From Bacillota bacterium (GTDB taxonomy: Bacteria > Bacillota > Clostridia > Lachnospirales > Lachnospiraceae): a stretch of 64,000 nt of DNA. The notes beneath the pieces are model-generated. The model was not told the origin of the DNA. It did not search any database and saw only the letters and a program-made list of their open reading frames with translations. The stretch spans positions 119,324 to 183,323 of the forward strand of contig JAEWJZ010000025.1 of the NCBI GenBank assembly GCA_023386315.1. Reading direction: 5' to 3'. Numbering within the stretch: the stretch's first letter is position 1; each line of letters begins with the position of its first letter. The position numbers and the translations under genes were made by a program. Positions 25,863-34,603 of the stretch are shown here, one piece after another.

Positions 25863-26023
25863 AAAGATGCCCCAATCATATATCCCAGTGCCGCTCCATA
25901 TAGAATCGACAGGTAGCGGTTGGAAGTGATGGGGCATGCTCCGCTTGGGCACCCTATTTTTTTATAGTAGAGATATCCGGCAAAGCCGCCTATTGCGGTG
26001 CAAATTATTTCGCTCCAAATCAT
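25859..26023 (-). CDS. DUF6132-like small membrane protein
   Basis: This 54-residue protein has two short hydrophobic segments around the conserved core IGCPSGACPITSNRY, which is the hallmark of a small family of unknown function often annotated DUF6132. The ATG at 26023 is chosen because AGGAGG lies seven bases upstream; the longer frame to 26089 has no such site. It overlaps the tail of the GH43 gene on the other strand by four bases, so the two are convergent with no room for a terminator. Confidence 0.72.
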   Translation of the reverse strand: MIWSEIICTAIGGFAGYLYYKKIGCPSGACPITSNRYLSILYGAALGYMIGASF

Positions 26024-26226
26024 GGCAGGTTCCTCCTGTTTTTTGTAAATCATAGCGTTTTTAGATTCTGTTTTCAGTAATAATGTCACAGAAGAGTCAG
26101 GCAGTTAAAAGGTAAAAACTGGATAAAACGAGTCAAAAAACAGAAAGAATATCTTAATTACACCTGATATACTCAGATTATACCGGATAAAAAAACGGAA
26201 AAATCATGAGGATATGAGAGGTGCTT

Positions 26227-27597
26227 ATGGAAAAGAAGGTATTAAGACAGTTATCGATGAAAGAGAAGGTTTCTTACGGTCTGGGTGACTGCGGTGCCAA
26301 TGTTGCTGTTGCGATGTGCTCCACCTTTTTAACTGCATATTATACAGATACGGTTGGCATTGCGGCGGCTGCTATCGGAACCATGATGTTGTTGACACGT
26401 ATATTTGATGGAATAACAGATATTTTCATGGGAGTGATAGTGGACAGAACCAGCACCAGATGGGGAAAGGCCAGACCCTGGCTGCTCTGGACCGCACCCT
26501 TCATGGCATTGGCCCTTATTTTGTTGTTTCATGTACCTGGTGATTTAAGCAGCGGAGGAAAACTGGTATATATCTATCTTACATACATTTTTCAAAGCTG
26601 TATTGTGTATACAGCAAATAATCTGCCGTATAATGCACTGCTGTCCCGTATGACACTGAATGTCAATGATCGTGCTTCTGCAGCTTCCATCCGCTTTGTG
26701 ATGACGCAGATTACCACTCTCATAATTAATGCAGTAACGGCAGGGTTACTTGCTACAGTCGGATGGTTTGCTTTATCTTTCGTTTATGGTATTATAATCA
26801 TGGTTTTACTGCTCATCTGCTTCTGGGGTGTAAAAGAGCACTTAGATGAAGACGCAGAAACCGGGCTGGTGAAAGTGGAGAGAGTACCGCTTCATTTAGC
26901 TCTTCCAGCTTTGTTGAAAAACAGATATTTTTATATTCAGACTTTGCTCTTCCTTTTTTTATATATTGCAATTGTCAGTACCGGATCAACTACATTTTAT
27001 TTTTGCAACATTGTACTTGGAAATATAGGGATGATTACACTGATCAGCATGGCAGCTACGATTCCGGCGATGATTGTAAATCTCATTATGCCAAAATTAG
27101 TTAAGCTTTATGGAAAATGGAAACTGATGATATCAGGTGCTGTCCTGATGATCACTGGTTATTTGATAATAGGAGCTGCAGCTTCCAATGTGACGGCTGT
27201 TTTGATCGGTGTGGCAGTGAAAGGCTTCGGCATGGGACCTATTATGTCTGGTCTTTTCGCGATGACAGCAGATGTAGTTGATTATGGGGAATGGAAGACT
27301 GGAATACGTTCTGAAGGACTTGTCAACAGCTGCACTTCCTTTGGCATGAAGGTTGGCATTGGCGTTGGAGCTGCTGTCTGTACATGGATTATTGCATTTG
27401 GAGGTTATGATGGGACCGCAGCTGTCCAATCCGCTTCCGCAGTAAATATGATCCGTTTTGGATTTGGCTATAATGGCGCGATTATTTCGGGCATTTGTCT
27501 GATTCTTTGTGTTATGATGAATATAGACCGCTATATTGTCCAGATACAAACGGATCTTGAGAATAAGCGTGAAAATAATAGAAAAGCTGGTGAATGA
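26227..27597 (+). CDS. Second GPH-family sugar:cation symporter
   Basis: This 456-residue transporter resembles the one at 20792 (SYGLGDCGANVAVAM, IFDGITDIFMGVIVDRT, STRWGKARPWLLW) but is clearly diverged. The ATG at 27599 of the next gene begins right after its TGA, so it is coupled to an esterase. It probably imports an acylated or differently linked glycoside. Confidence 0.92.
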   Translation: MEKKVLRQLSMKEKVSYGLGDCGANVAVAMCSTFLTAYYTDTVGIAAAAIGTMMLLTRIFDGITDIFMGVIVDRTSTRWGKARPWLLWTAPFMALALILLFHVPGDLSSGGKLVYIYLTYIFQSCIVYTANNLPYNALLSRMTLNVNDRASAASIRFVMTQITTLIINAVTAGLLATVGWFALSFVYGIIIMVLLLICFWGVKEHLDEDAETGLVKVERVPLHLALPALLKNRYFYIQTLLFLFLYIAIVSTGSTTFYFCNIVLGNIGMITLISMAATIPAMIVNLIMPKLVKLYGKWKLMISGAVLMITGYLIIGAAASNVTAVLIGVAVKGFGMGPIMSGLFAMTADVVDYGEWKTGIRSEGLVNSCTSFGMKVGIGVGAAVCTWIIAFGGYDGTAAVQSASAVNMIRFGFGYNGAIISGICLILCVMMNIDRYIVQIQTDLENKRENNRKAGE

Positions 27598-27598
27598 A

Positions 27599-28498
27599 AT
27601 GTCAGAAACAAGTGATTTAATACGTAAGATGTTCCGGGAAGGAGACCGAAAACGTGATGCGGGTCTGACAACGCCGGATTCCATTCAGAGATACGATAAT
27701 ATTGTGTATGGAACTGACACAAATTGGCAGATCCTGGATGTGTACCGGCCGAAAGAGTCAGATGGAAAGAAGCTTCCTGTCATTTTAAGTGTACACGGCG
27801 GCGGCTGGGTATATGGAGATAAGGAAATCTATCAGTTTTATTGTATGGACCTGGCAAGGCGCGGCTTTGCAGTGGTGAATTTTACTTATCGGCTGGCGCC
27901 GGAAAACAAATTTCCGGCTTCCATAGAAGATACAAATCAGGTATTTACATGGATTATAGAGAATGCCGAGACCTATGGTTTTAACAAAGAGCATATTTTT
28001 GCTGTAGGAGATTCTGCGGGAGCCCATATCCTCGGATTATATACGGCGATTTGTACGAATCCTGACTATGCCGCTCAATATCCGTTTCAGACACCAGACG
28101 GTTTTAAGCCGGAGGCGATCGCGTTAAACTGCGGTGCATTTCATATGGAATCTGACAAAGAGAGTGAGGATAAGACGAAGTCCCTGATCGGAGAATATCT
28201 TCCCATGGGAGGTACTCCTGCGGAGCTTGAGATGATAAGCGTGGAAAAATATGTGACCGCAGATTATCCCCCCGTGTTTCTTATGACATCAGTGGGAGAT
28301 TTTTTGAAAGATCAGGCCCCCATTATGGCTGAGAAACTGGCAGAATGTAATGTTCCGTTTATCTGCCGCCTTTTTGGCAGTGATAAAAACCGCCTTGGCC
28401 ATGTTTTTCACTGCGATATAAAATCAGAGGATGCCCGTATATGCAATGATGAAGAATGCTTCTTTTTTAATGAATTTATTAAGAAGGATAATGAATAA
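27599..28498 (+). CDS. Alpha/beta hydrolase (HSL-like esterase)
   Basis: This 299-residue cytosolic hydrolase has the oxyanion loop SVHGGGWVYGDKE and the nucleophile elbow AVGDSAGAHILG. A candidate catalytic His lies in NRLGHVFHCD near the C-terminus. These features place it in the HSL/carboxylesterase group, which includes acetyl-xylan and acetyl-sugar esterases. The ATG at 27599 is chosen because earlier in-frame codons overlap the symporter gene. Its partner symporter suggests de-esterification of an imported sugar. Confidence 0.88.
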   Translation: MSETSDLIRKMFREGDRKRDAGLTTPDSIQRYDNIVYGTDTNWQILDVYRPKESDGKKLPVILSVHGGGWVYGDKEIYQFYCMDLARRGFAVVNFTYRLAPENKFPASIEDTNQVFTWIIENAETYGFNKEHIFAVGDSAGAHILGLYTAICTNPDYAAQYPFQTPDGFKPEAIALNCGAFHMESDKESEDKTKSLIGEYLPMGGTPAELEMISVEKYVTADYPPVFLMTSVGDFLKDQAPIMAEKLAECNVPFICRLFGSDKNRLGHVFHCDIKSEDARICNDEECFFFNEFIKKDNE

Positions 28499-28500
28499 GA

Positions 28501-29382
28501 ATGAGTGAACCAATCGCAAAGCATCAGTTGTTTGAATACGAAATAAATAATCCCTTCCAGATTATAAATCTGGAAGGGCCATTGATTTGCGAAGAAAACT
28601 TATTAAACCACTGGCATACGGAGCTGGAGATAGCTTATATTTTTAAGGGGCAAAGCGATCATTATGTAGATGGGAACTGCATTCATGCGGCCCCCGGAGA
28701 TCTGGTGGTTGTAAATTCTGAAAGCATTCACAGCATTATTCCGGATCGTATTGTTTGTGAAAGCAGGGGAATGATCGCCGTGGTCCTTATTATATCCAGG
28801 GATTTCGTAAAGGAATGTTTTCCTGATCTGGATTGTCATTATTTTGTAGTATCTGACCAGCTCAACCGCATAGAGGTGAAGCGCATCATGGTCACTCTGT
28901 CTGAAAAAGCAAAATGCTCCCGTAATCATGAGGAGAGTCTGCTGATAAAGGGCCTGATTCTGGAGCTGTTTTATTATCTGTGCCAGGATGGATACCAAAT
29001 GAAGGATTTTGTCATGAACATCAACCAGCAAAAGAATAATGAACGTTTAAAGGGAATCATTCAGCATGTAGAACGTCATTATATGGAACCAATTACTCAG
29101 TCAGATACTGCAAAGCGGTTTTATTTTACAAAAGAGTATTTTTCCCGTTTTTTTAAGAGAAATACAGGGGTTAATTTCAAACAATATCTGACAAATTACA
29201 GAATCTTAAAAGCCAGGAACGAACTTATAGGTACGGATCACAGTATTCTGGAGATCGCACTTAATAATGGATTCTCAGATGAAAGACGTCTGATTGAGTC
29301 ATTTAAGAAAATATACCAGATTACACCGCTGCAGTATAGGAAAAAAAATTCCTCTTCTTATATTCATGAAAAAAATGATTGA
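28501..29382 (+). CDS. AraC-family regulator with cupin sensor domain
   Basis: This 293-residue regulator has an N-terminal cupin (NHWHTELEIAYIFKGQSDHY and APGDLVVVNSESIHSI) and two C-terminal helix-turn-helix motifs (AKRFYFTKEYFSRFFKRNTG and EIALNNGFSDERRLIESF). It starts two bases after the esterase stop, so it belongs to the symporter-esterase operon and probably controls it. Confidence 0.9.
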   Translation: MSEPIAKHQLFEYEINNPFQIINLEGPLICEENLLNHWHTELEIAYIFKGQSDHYVDGNCIHAAPGDLVVVNSESIHSIIPDRIVCESRGMIAVVLIISRDFVKECFPDLDCHYFVVSDQLNRIEVKRIMVTLSEKAKCSRNHEESLLIKGLILELFYYLCQDGYQMKDFVMNINQQKNNERLKGIIQHVERHYMEPITQSDTAKRFYFTKEYFSRFFKRNTGVNFKQYLTNYRILKARNELIGTDHSILEIALNNGFSDERRLIESFKKIYQITPLQYRKKNSSSYIHEKND

Positions 29383-29407
29383 CAATAAGTGAATGATCGT
29401 TTATTAT
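29379..29407 (+). promoter_or_regulatory. tetR promoter with embedded operator
   Basis: Consensus sigma-A promoter TTGACA (29379-29384), 17-base spacer and TATTAT (29402-29407). The spacer and -10 edge hold AAGTGAATGATCGTTT (29387-29402), which matches a site before lon at 14 of 16 positions. A repressor bound here would block RNA polymerase. Confidence 0.75.
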
Positions 29408-29427
29408 AAAGCCATAGAGGTGATGGA

Positions 29428-29991
29428 ATGAGAAGAAAAGACGACGAAAAGGTGAGGAATATCAAGGAAGCAGTAATCAAGCTGATCCTGCAGGAGGGCT
29501 TTCATGGCACTTCTGTCTCTAAAATAGCCAGAATGGCAGGGGTTTCGCCGGCGACGGTCTACATCTATTATGAGAATAAGGATGTGATGCTGCATGACAT
29601 TTACCTGGAATATTCAGAAGAGATTTACGACTACTTATTAGACAGCATGAAGCAGGAGATGGAAGGCCGCAGGCAGATTGAATTACTCATCCGAAGCTAT
29701 TATAACTACATTCTGGAGAATAAGGAAATTTTCAGTTTTGTGGAACAGTTTTCCAATTGTCCGTCTTTAGCCAACAGCTGTTCCGGTAAAAAGGGAATCT
29801 GCAAGATTTATCATATGATGGCTGAGATGAAGCAGAACCATATCTTAAGAGATTACCGGGAAGATAATTTACTGGCAATTATTTTCCAGCCGGTGAAAGC
29901 CATTGCGGTTGATAACCGGAAGAATGAAGCTCAGAAAGAGGATTTACTCACAGAGCTGATTATCATGATACAAAATGCAATTATGATGTAA
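29428..29991 (+). CDS. TetR-family transcriptional regulator
   Basis: This 187-residue repressor has the TetR helix-turn-helix at residues 12-50 (LILQEGFHGTSVSKIARMAG, VSPATVYIYYENKDVM) and an all-alpha ligand domain. It lies upstream of lon on the same strand, and both genes are preceded by a closely matching 16-base site, so autoregulation and control of lon are likely. The ligand is unknown. Confidence 0.9.
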   Translation: MRRKDDEKVRNIKEAVIKLILQEGFHGTSVSKIARMAGVSPATVYIYYENKDVMLHDIYLEYSEEIYDYLLDSMKQEMEGRRQIELLIRSYYNYILENKEIFSFVEQFSNCPSLANSCSGKKGICKIYHMMAEMKQNHILRDYREDNLLAIIFQPVKAIAVDNRKNEAQKEDLLTELIIMIQNAIMM

Positions 29992-30057
29992 TGCTTATAA
30001 GCGGGATTCTTTTATTGTTACTTTAAAAGATATCTCGCAAATTAAATCCTGATTGTT

Positions 30058-30073
30058 AAATGAACATTCACTT
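30058..30073 (+). promoter_or_regulatory. Operator-like site upstream of lon
   Basis: AAATGAACATTCACTT. Its reverse complement matches the tetR promoter site at 14 of 16 positions, and the core TGAA-CA-TTCA is an inverted repeat. It lies 27 bases before the lon start. Confidence 0.6.
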
Positions 30074-30099
30074 AAAATACGCACAGAAAGGATAAAACT

Positions 30100-32517
30100 A
30101 TGAAAAATTATAATGATAATAATCTCGGCATAATTGTTCCGGTTTTTAATAAAGTTTTATTGCCTGGTGTGGCGACAATTATACATCTGGAACATTTAAA
30201 TGAAAGACAGATCATGAGCCTGGAAGAGGAAGAAATCGTAAAGATTGCGCTACCGCTGAAACAGGATTCGGGCCAGGAAGATAAGAAGGAAGATGATTTT
30301 CACCGGATTGGAGTCACCTTTTCCATAAACTCAGTGGAACAGACGGAAAAGGGGGTTCGCCTGTCAGTAGAACTTGGTGACAGAATCCTGGTGAACCAGA
30401 TCAGTGAAGACAAAGGAGTTTTATACGCAGCATTTGAGGAAGCGCCGGATCTTGCAGATCTGGATGAGGGCAGCCTTAAGGAAATGCTGGGATATATTAA
30501 AAAAGTGAGCAATGATATCAGCAGTAAATTTACAGGCGGTGAACAGTATCAGCGGATCGTAAACGGTTTTCATGATATCAATACACTCATGATGTATTTA
30601 TCCCAGTTTATACAGATATCTCCGGAGGAGCGTTATCAGCTGTTAGAGATCCAGTCCTTAAAGGAAAGAAGCCTCCGTTTTATGGATCATATACTGAAGC
30701 AGAAGGAAATGATCGAGCTGCAGATGCAGGTAACTGAGAAGTTTTCTGAAAGAGCCAATAAAAGCTATCGGGAAGCAGTTTTAAGAGAACAGTTAAAGGC
30801 GATTCAGGAAGAATTAAACGAAGGCAGGGAAGGGGACGGCAAGAAGGACAATGATTACCGTTCAAAGATTGAAGAAGCAGGCATGCCCCAGGAAATAAAG
30901 GAATCAGCCCTGGAAGAATATGAAAAAATGGAGGAACAGGGGCCAAACCAGCCGGATTATAAGGTGATGCGCAATTATCTGGATTTGCTGGTTAAGCTGC
31001 CCTGGAAAAAGCAGCCTGCAAAATCCGTTGATTTAGACGGAGCAAGGAAAATCCTTAATGAGAGGCATTATGGTCTTGATAAAGTAAAGGACAGAATCAT
31101 ACAGCATCTGGCTGTTATGGAGCTGAACAAAGAAAAGAAAGGCTCCATAATTCTGTTAGTGGGTCCTCCCGGAACAGGAAAGACCAGTCTTGGCAAAAGC
31201 ATTGCCGAGGCTCTTGGCAGACCTTATACCAGATTGAGCCTTGGAGGCGTGAGAGACGAGTCGGAGATCAGGGGACACCGGAGAACCTATGTAGGAGCCA
31301 TGCCTGGAAGAATCATTCAAAGCATGAAGAAAGCCGGCGCTACCAATCCGGTAATGGTGTTAGATGAAGTGGATAAGCTGATGTCAGGAGGATACAGCGG
31401 AGATCCTGCCAGCGCACTCCTGGAAGTACTTGATCCGGAGCAGAACAACACCTTTACAGACCATTATCTGGATGTGCCCTACGACTTATCCGATGTATTT
31501 TTCATTGCTACAGCAAACTCCTTAGAGACCATACCGGGACCGCTGCTTGACAGAATGGAAATCATCAGCATCACAAGCTATACGGCAGATGAAAAGTTTC
31601 ATATTGGAAAAGATCATCTGATCCCGGAAGTATTAAAAGAGCATGGACTGACTTCAAAAGAGCTTGTAATTGCAGAGGAAGTGCTGAAAGCAGTCATTAA
31701 CGATTACACGATGGAAGCCGGAGTCAGAGGCCTGAAAAAGCAGCTGTCATCTCTTGCCAGAACTGCTGCAGAAAGAATCGTATCCAAAAAGACCGATATT
31801 CCGGTTGTTGTAAAGGCTGGGGATCTGGAGGACCTCCTGGGAAGAAAAGTATCCCGTCATGAGAAGGCACAGCTGGACAACCCGCCTGGTGTGGTAACCG
31901 GACTTGCCTGGACACCGGTAGGAGGGGAGATTTTATTCATCGAAGCGGCTGACATGCCGGGAAGCGGCAATATCATATTAACCGGAAAGCTGGGAGATGT
32001 GATGAAGGAATCCGCCAGAATTTCCTTAAGCCTGCTGAAATCCAGACTGCCTCTTAATACCTTTAATTTTAAAGAAAGAGATCTTCATATTCACGTTCCG
32101 TCAGGTTCGGTACCAAAGGATGGTCCTTCCGCCGGAATCGCTCTCTTTACTGCACTGGCATCCTTAGTCACAGGCAGTAAAGTGGATTCCAGGCTTGCCA
32201 TGACTGGAGAGATTACGTTAAGAGGAGCCGTATTACCCATAGGCGGACTAAAAGAGAAGCTTCTGGGGGCTCAGAGAGCGGGAATTAAGAAAGTTCTGAT
32301 TCCTCAGGATAATGTGATTGATTTAAAGGAGGTGCCGGAAGAGACAAAAGAGGGACTTACCATCATTGCGGTCGAGACCATTGAAGATGTTATAAGAGAA
32401 ACCATAGGAATTGCGCTGCCTCGTATGGAGCAGGTGCTCCTGCCAAGAGAAGGAGCAGGGCGGCTGTTTGAAACCATTGAGTCAATGAAAAACAATATCA
32501 GAAGAGAGGTAATTTAA
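30100..32517 (+). CDS. lon: ATP-dependent Lon protease
   Basis: This is an 805-residue LonA-type protease. The N-terminal substrate domain (LON, about 1-200) begins LGIIVPVFNKVLLPGVATII. A coiled-coil linker follows, then the AAA+ module with Walker A GPPGTGKTSLGKS (about residue 355) and Walker B VMVLDEVDKL. The C-terminal proteolytic domain has catalytic Ser677 in KDGPSAGIAL and Lys718 in GGLKEKLLGA. It degrades misfolded and regulatory proteins in the cytosol. Unlike many bacterial lon genes it is in a TetR-controlled unit with a DUF1858 gene rather than beside clpX. It may be a second, specialised Lon. Confidence 0.95.
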   Translation: MKNYNDNNLGIIVPVFNKVLLPGVATIIHLEHLNERQIMSLEEEEIVKIALPLKQDSGQEDKKEDDFHRIGVTFSINSVEQTEKGVRLSVELGDRILVNQISEDKGVLYAAFEEAPDLADLDEGSLKEMLGYIKKVSNDISSKFTGGEQYQRIVNGFHDINTLMMYLSQFIQISPEERYQLLEIQSLKERSLRFMDHILKQKEMIELQMQVTEKFSERANKSYREAVLREQLKAIQEELNEGREGDGKKDNDYRSKIEEAGMPQEIKESALEEYEKMEEQGPNQPDYKVMRNYLDLLVKLPWKKQPAKSVDLDGARKILNERHYGLDKVKDRIIQHLAVMELNKEKKGSIILLVGPPGTGKTSLGKSIAEALGRPYTRLSLGGVRDESEIRGHRRTYVGAMPGRIIQSMKKAGATNPVMVLDEVDKLMSGGYSGDPASALLEVLDPEQNNTFTDHYLDVPYDLSDVFFIATANSLETIPGPLLDRMEIISITSYTADEKFHIGKDHLIPEVLKEHGLTSKELVIAEEVLKAVINDYTMEAGVRGLKKQLSSLARTAAERIVSKKTDIPVVVKAGDLEDLLGRKVSRHEKAQLDNPPGVVTGLAWTPVGGEILFIEAADMPGSGNIILTGKLGDVMKESARISLSLLKSRLPLNTFNFKERDLHIHVPSGSVPKDGPSAGIALFTALASLVTGSKVDSRLAMTGEITLRGAVLPIGGLKEKLLGAQRAGIKKVLIPQDNVIDLKEVPEETKEGLTIIAVETIEDVIRETIGIALPRMEQVLLPREGAGRLFETIESMKNNIRREVI

Positions 32518-32721
32518 ATGAATCTTACAGTGACAAAGGAAACATTAATCGGAGAAATCTTAGAAGCAGACCGTACTACAGCACCATACTTTTTTGAAAT
32601 GGGAATGCATTGCCTCGGCTGTCCTTCTTCCACCATGGAAAGTCTGGAAGAAGCCTGCATGGTACACGGAGTTCCTGTTGAGGAGCTGGTCGAAAAATTA
32701 AATGGACATATGTCCAGGTAA
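32518..32721 (+). CDS. DUF1858 domain protein (redox disulfide type)
   Basis: This 67-residue protein contains the family core TTAPYFFEMGMHCLGCPSST with a CxxC pair. DUF1858 proteins occur beside hybrid-cluster proteins and may sense or handle redox or nitrosative stress. The ATG starts immediately after the lon TAA, with the Shine-Dalgarno inside lon, so it is translationally coupled to the protease. Confidence 0.82.
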   Translation: MNLTVTKETLIGEILEADRTTAPYFFEMGMHCLGCPSSTMESLEEACMVHGVPVEELVEKLNGHMSR

Positions 32722-32735
32722 ATCAAACTCTATAA

Positions 32736-32777
32736 AATCCCCCGTTCTGCAGGCTATGATGCAGAACGGGGGATTTG
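32736..32777. terminator. Strong terminator after the lon operon
   Basis: Perfect 16-bp stem AATCCCCCGTTCTGCA/TGCAGAACGGGGGATT with an eight-base loop. The T-rich run on the plus strand is short. On the minus strand the transcript of the neighbouring gene would also pass through it. Confidence 0.8.
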
Positions 32778-32786
32778 CAGTTGTAT

Positions 32787-33176
32787 TTAAATATCACTGT
32801 CTCCAAGCATCGCTTCTGCCATGCTCTCATATCCGTAGACTCCTGATACATAACGCAGTCCATCTGATATTTCAGATTTGGAAAAATCGTGGTTATCTAA
32901 AAATTCTCCATCTTTATCATTTAACGTGTAATAGAACATCAAAGCCAGTTTTAAGTATTCCATATCGTCTGAATCAAGTTCATCCAGAAGAGTATTCTCG
33001 GCTTCATTGATGGAGCCGTCCTCAATCAGCTTTTTCAGTTCTTCAAATTTTTCTTCCATATCCCGGCTTTTAAAAGCCCTGTCGTCATTTTTTCCCAGCT
33101 CTATGTTAAAAATCAGTTTTAACAGCGTACTCACCATTCCATTATTGATCCGGGTAGCGTAATCATCTGTCAGCAT
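32787..33176 (-). CDS. Hypothetical protein, 129 residues (possible DUF6483-like)
   Basis: This is a predicted soluble, acidic, all-alpha protein with many Asp/Glu residues (LLDELDSDDMEYLKLALMFYY). Its layout, with an N-terminal MLTDDYATRINNGMVSTLLK helix, resembles small Firmicutes proteins annotated as DUF6483, but I cannot confirm that. A plausible ribosome binding site precedes the ATG. It stands alone between convergent and divergent genes. Confidence 0.6.
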   Translation of the reverse strand: MLTDDYATRINNGMVSTLLKLIFNIELGKNDDRAFKSRDMEEKFEELKKLIEDGSINEAENTLLDELDSDDMEYLKLALMFYYTLNDKDGEFLDNHDFSKSEISDGLRYVSGVYGYESMAEAMLGDSDI

Positions 33177-33349
33177 AATATTCTCCTATTCTGATTATGA
33201 ATTAATATTTTTAATAATTTTCTGGCAAGAATTACTGTATCATAACCGTTTGAAAAAGTAAAGAATATCATCGCTTCCGTATTATTGTGGCAGACGGAAA
33301 AATATGTTAAGCTGTTATTTATTCAGCAGAGAACGTCAGGAGGTAAGAG

Positions 33350-34474
33350 ATGATTGAAACAGATCTGGCAAAGAAATTTATTGAACAGGTAACCCAGTAT
33401 ACCCAGTACAATATAAATATTATGAATGAACAGGGGATCATTATCGCAAGCCGGGATGAGAGCAGGGTGGGAACTTTTCATGAAGTTGCCTATTATATTG
33501 TGACAGGTAAAGAAGACATGGTGGTAACATCTGGAGAGGAAGATTATCCGGGTGTCAGACCCGGTATTAACATGGTAATTAATATAGACGGAAGGAGGGA
33601 AGGGGTAGTTGGTATTACCGGAGAGCCGGCTGAAATTAAGCCTGTTGCATTGATTACAAAAATGGCTATTGAGGCAATGTTAAAATATGAAAAGCAGCAG
33701 GAGGAAATCCGGCGCAGAAGAGATAAAAAAGAACACTTTACCAATCTGCTGATCCATGTAGAACATTCTGATCCGGGAGAACTGCGTAGTATGGCGCATC
33801 AGCTTAATTATTCTGAAAACTTAATCCGGATCCCGATCTTATGCAAAACAGAGGATGTAAAAGCTGAATTGATACTGGACATGCTGAAACATGGACCGCG
33901 TCATGGAAGAGAGGATATCAGCGCAGTTCTTAATGAAAATCATGTACTGATATTTAAAACCATGAAAACAGACAGCACCAAGTTATTTGCTGATTATAAG
34001 TATTTGATCGGAGATTATCTCAGTACTGTATTAAAGTGGCTGCGTGAGCAGGAGAAGCACTGCAGATTTTTCATTGGTTCTTTTCAGGAGAATTTTACTC
34101 AGTATTACTATGCTTACAGGCATTGTGCATGGCTGGAGGAAAAGGAAGTGAGCAGTACAGCGGCATTTTTTTATGATTACACGGGAAATTATGTGCGTTC
34201 CATCGTTCCTTTCAATGAGCTTCAGTGGATGTATCAGACTTATGAGAAGGAAATGAATGAAGATCTGAAGCGGTCATTTATCGAAATTGCCGGTGCACTG
34301 ATAAAAGCCAATTATAATCTGGTGACAGCCTCAAAAGAGCTCTTTGTTCATAAAAATACACTTTTGTACCGTTATGGCAAGATAAAAGATTACTTTAATA
34401 TCAACCCCATTGAAGCGGCAAATGACCGTTTTTTTATGGAAACTTTTTATTCTTTTTTAACAAAAGAACATTAG
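33350..34474 (+). CDS. cdaR: CdaR-family sugar diacid regulator
   Basis: This 374-residue regulator has the diacid recognition domain at the N-terminus (KKFIEQVTQYTQYNINIMNE, with GIIIASRDESRVGTFHEVAY). A PucR-type helix-turn-helix lies at the C-terminus (ALIKANYNLVTASKELFVHK, NTLLYRYGKIKDYF). In E. coli CdaR activates glycerate, glucarate and galactarate genes. Here it is followed by a GntP permease and glycerate kinase, so glycerate is the probable signal. Confidence 0.9.
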   Translation: MIETDLAKKFIEQVTQYTQYNINIMNEQGIIIASRDESRVGTFHEVAYYIVTGKEDMVVTSGEEDYPGVRPGINMVINIDGRREGVVGITGEPAEIKPVALITKMAIEAMLKYEKQQEEIRRRRDKKEHFTNLLIHVEHSDPGELRSMAHQLNYSENLIRIPILCKTEDVKAELILDMLKHGPRHGREDISAVLNENHVLIFKTMKTDSTKLFADYKYLIGDYLSTVLKWLREQEKHCRFFIGSFQENFTQYYYAYRHCAWLEEKEVSSTAAFFYDYTGNYVRSIVPFNELQWMYQTYEKEMNEDLKRSFIEIAGALIKANYNLVTASKELFVHKNTLLYRYGKIKDYFNINPIEAANDRFFMETFYSFLTKEH

Positions 34475-34575
34475 TTTTGTGCTGATGATACAAAATTTGA
34501 CCATGATATTGGGATTCCCGGCAGTGGATTCCTGATTATGATGATGATACTATTAGGACAAGAAGCTGGTTGCAT

Positions 34576-34597
34576 TATAATTTCACTTAAAGGGGGT
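34576..34597 (+). promoter_or_regulatory. Likely -10 box and ribosome binding site of the glycerate permease gene
   Basis: TATAAT at 34576-34581 with AAAGGGGGT before the ATG at 34604. No convincing -35 box is seen, which would fit CdaR-dependent activation. An upstream ATG at 34538 is in frame but lacks a ribosome binding site. Confidence 0.4.
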
Positions 34598-34603
34598 CAT
34601 TTT

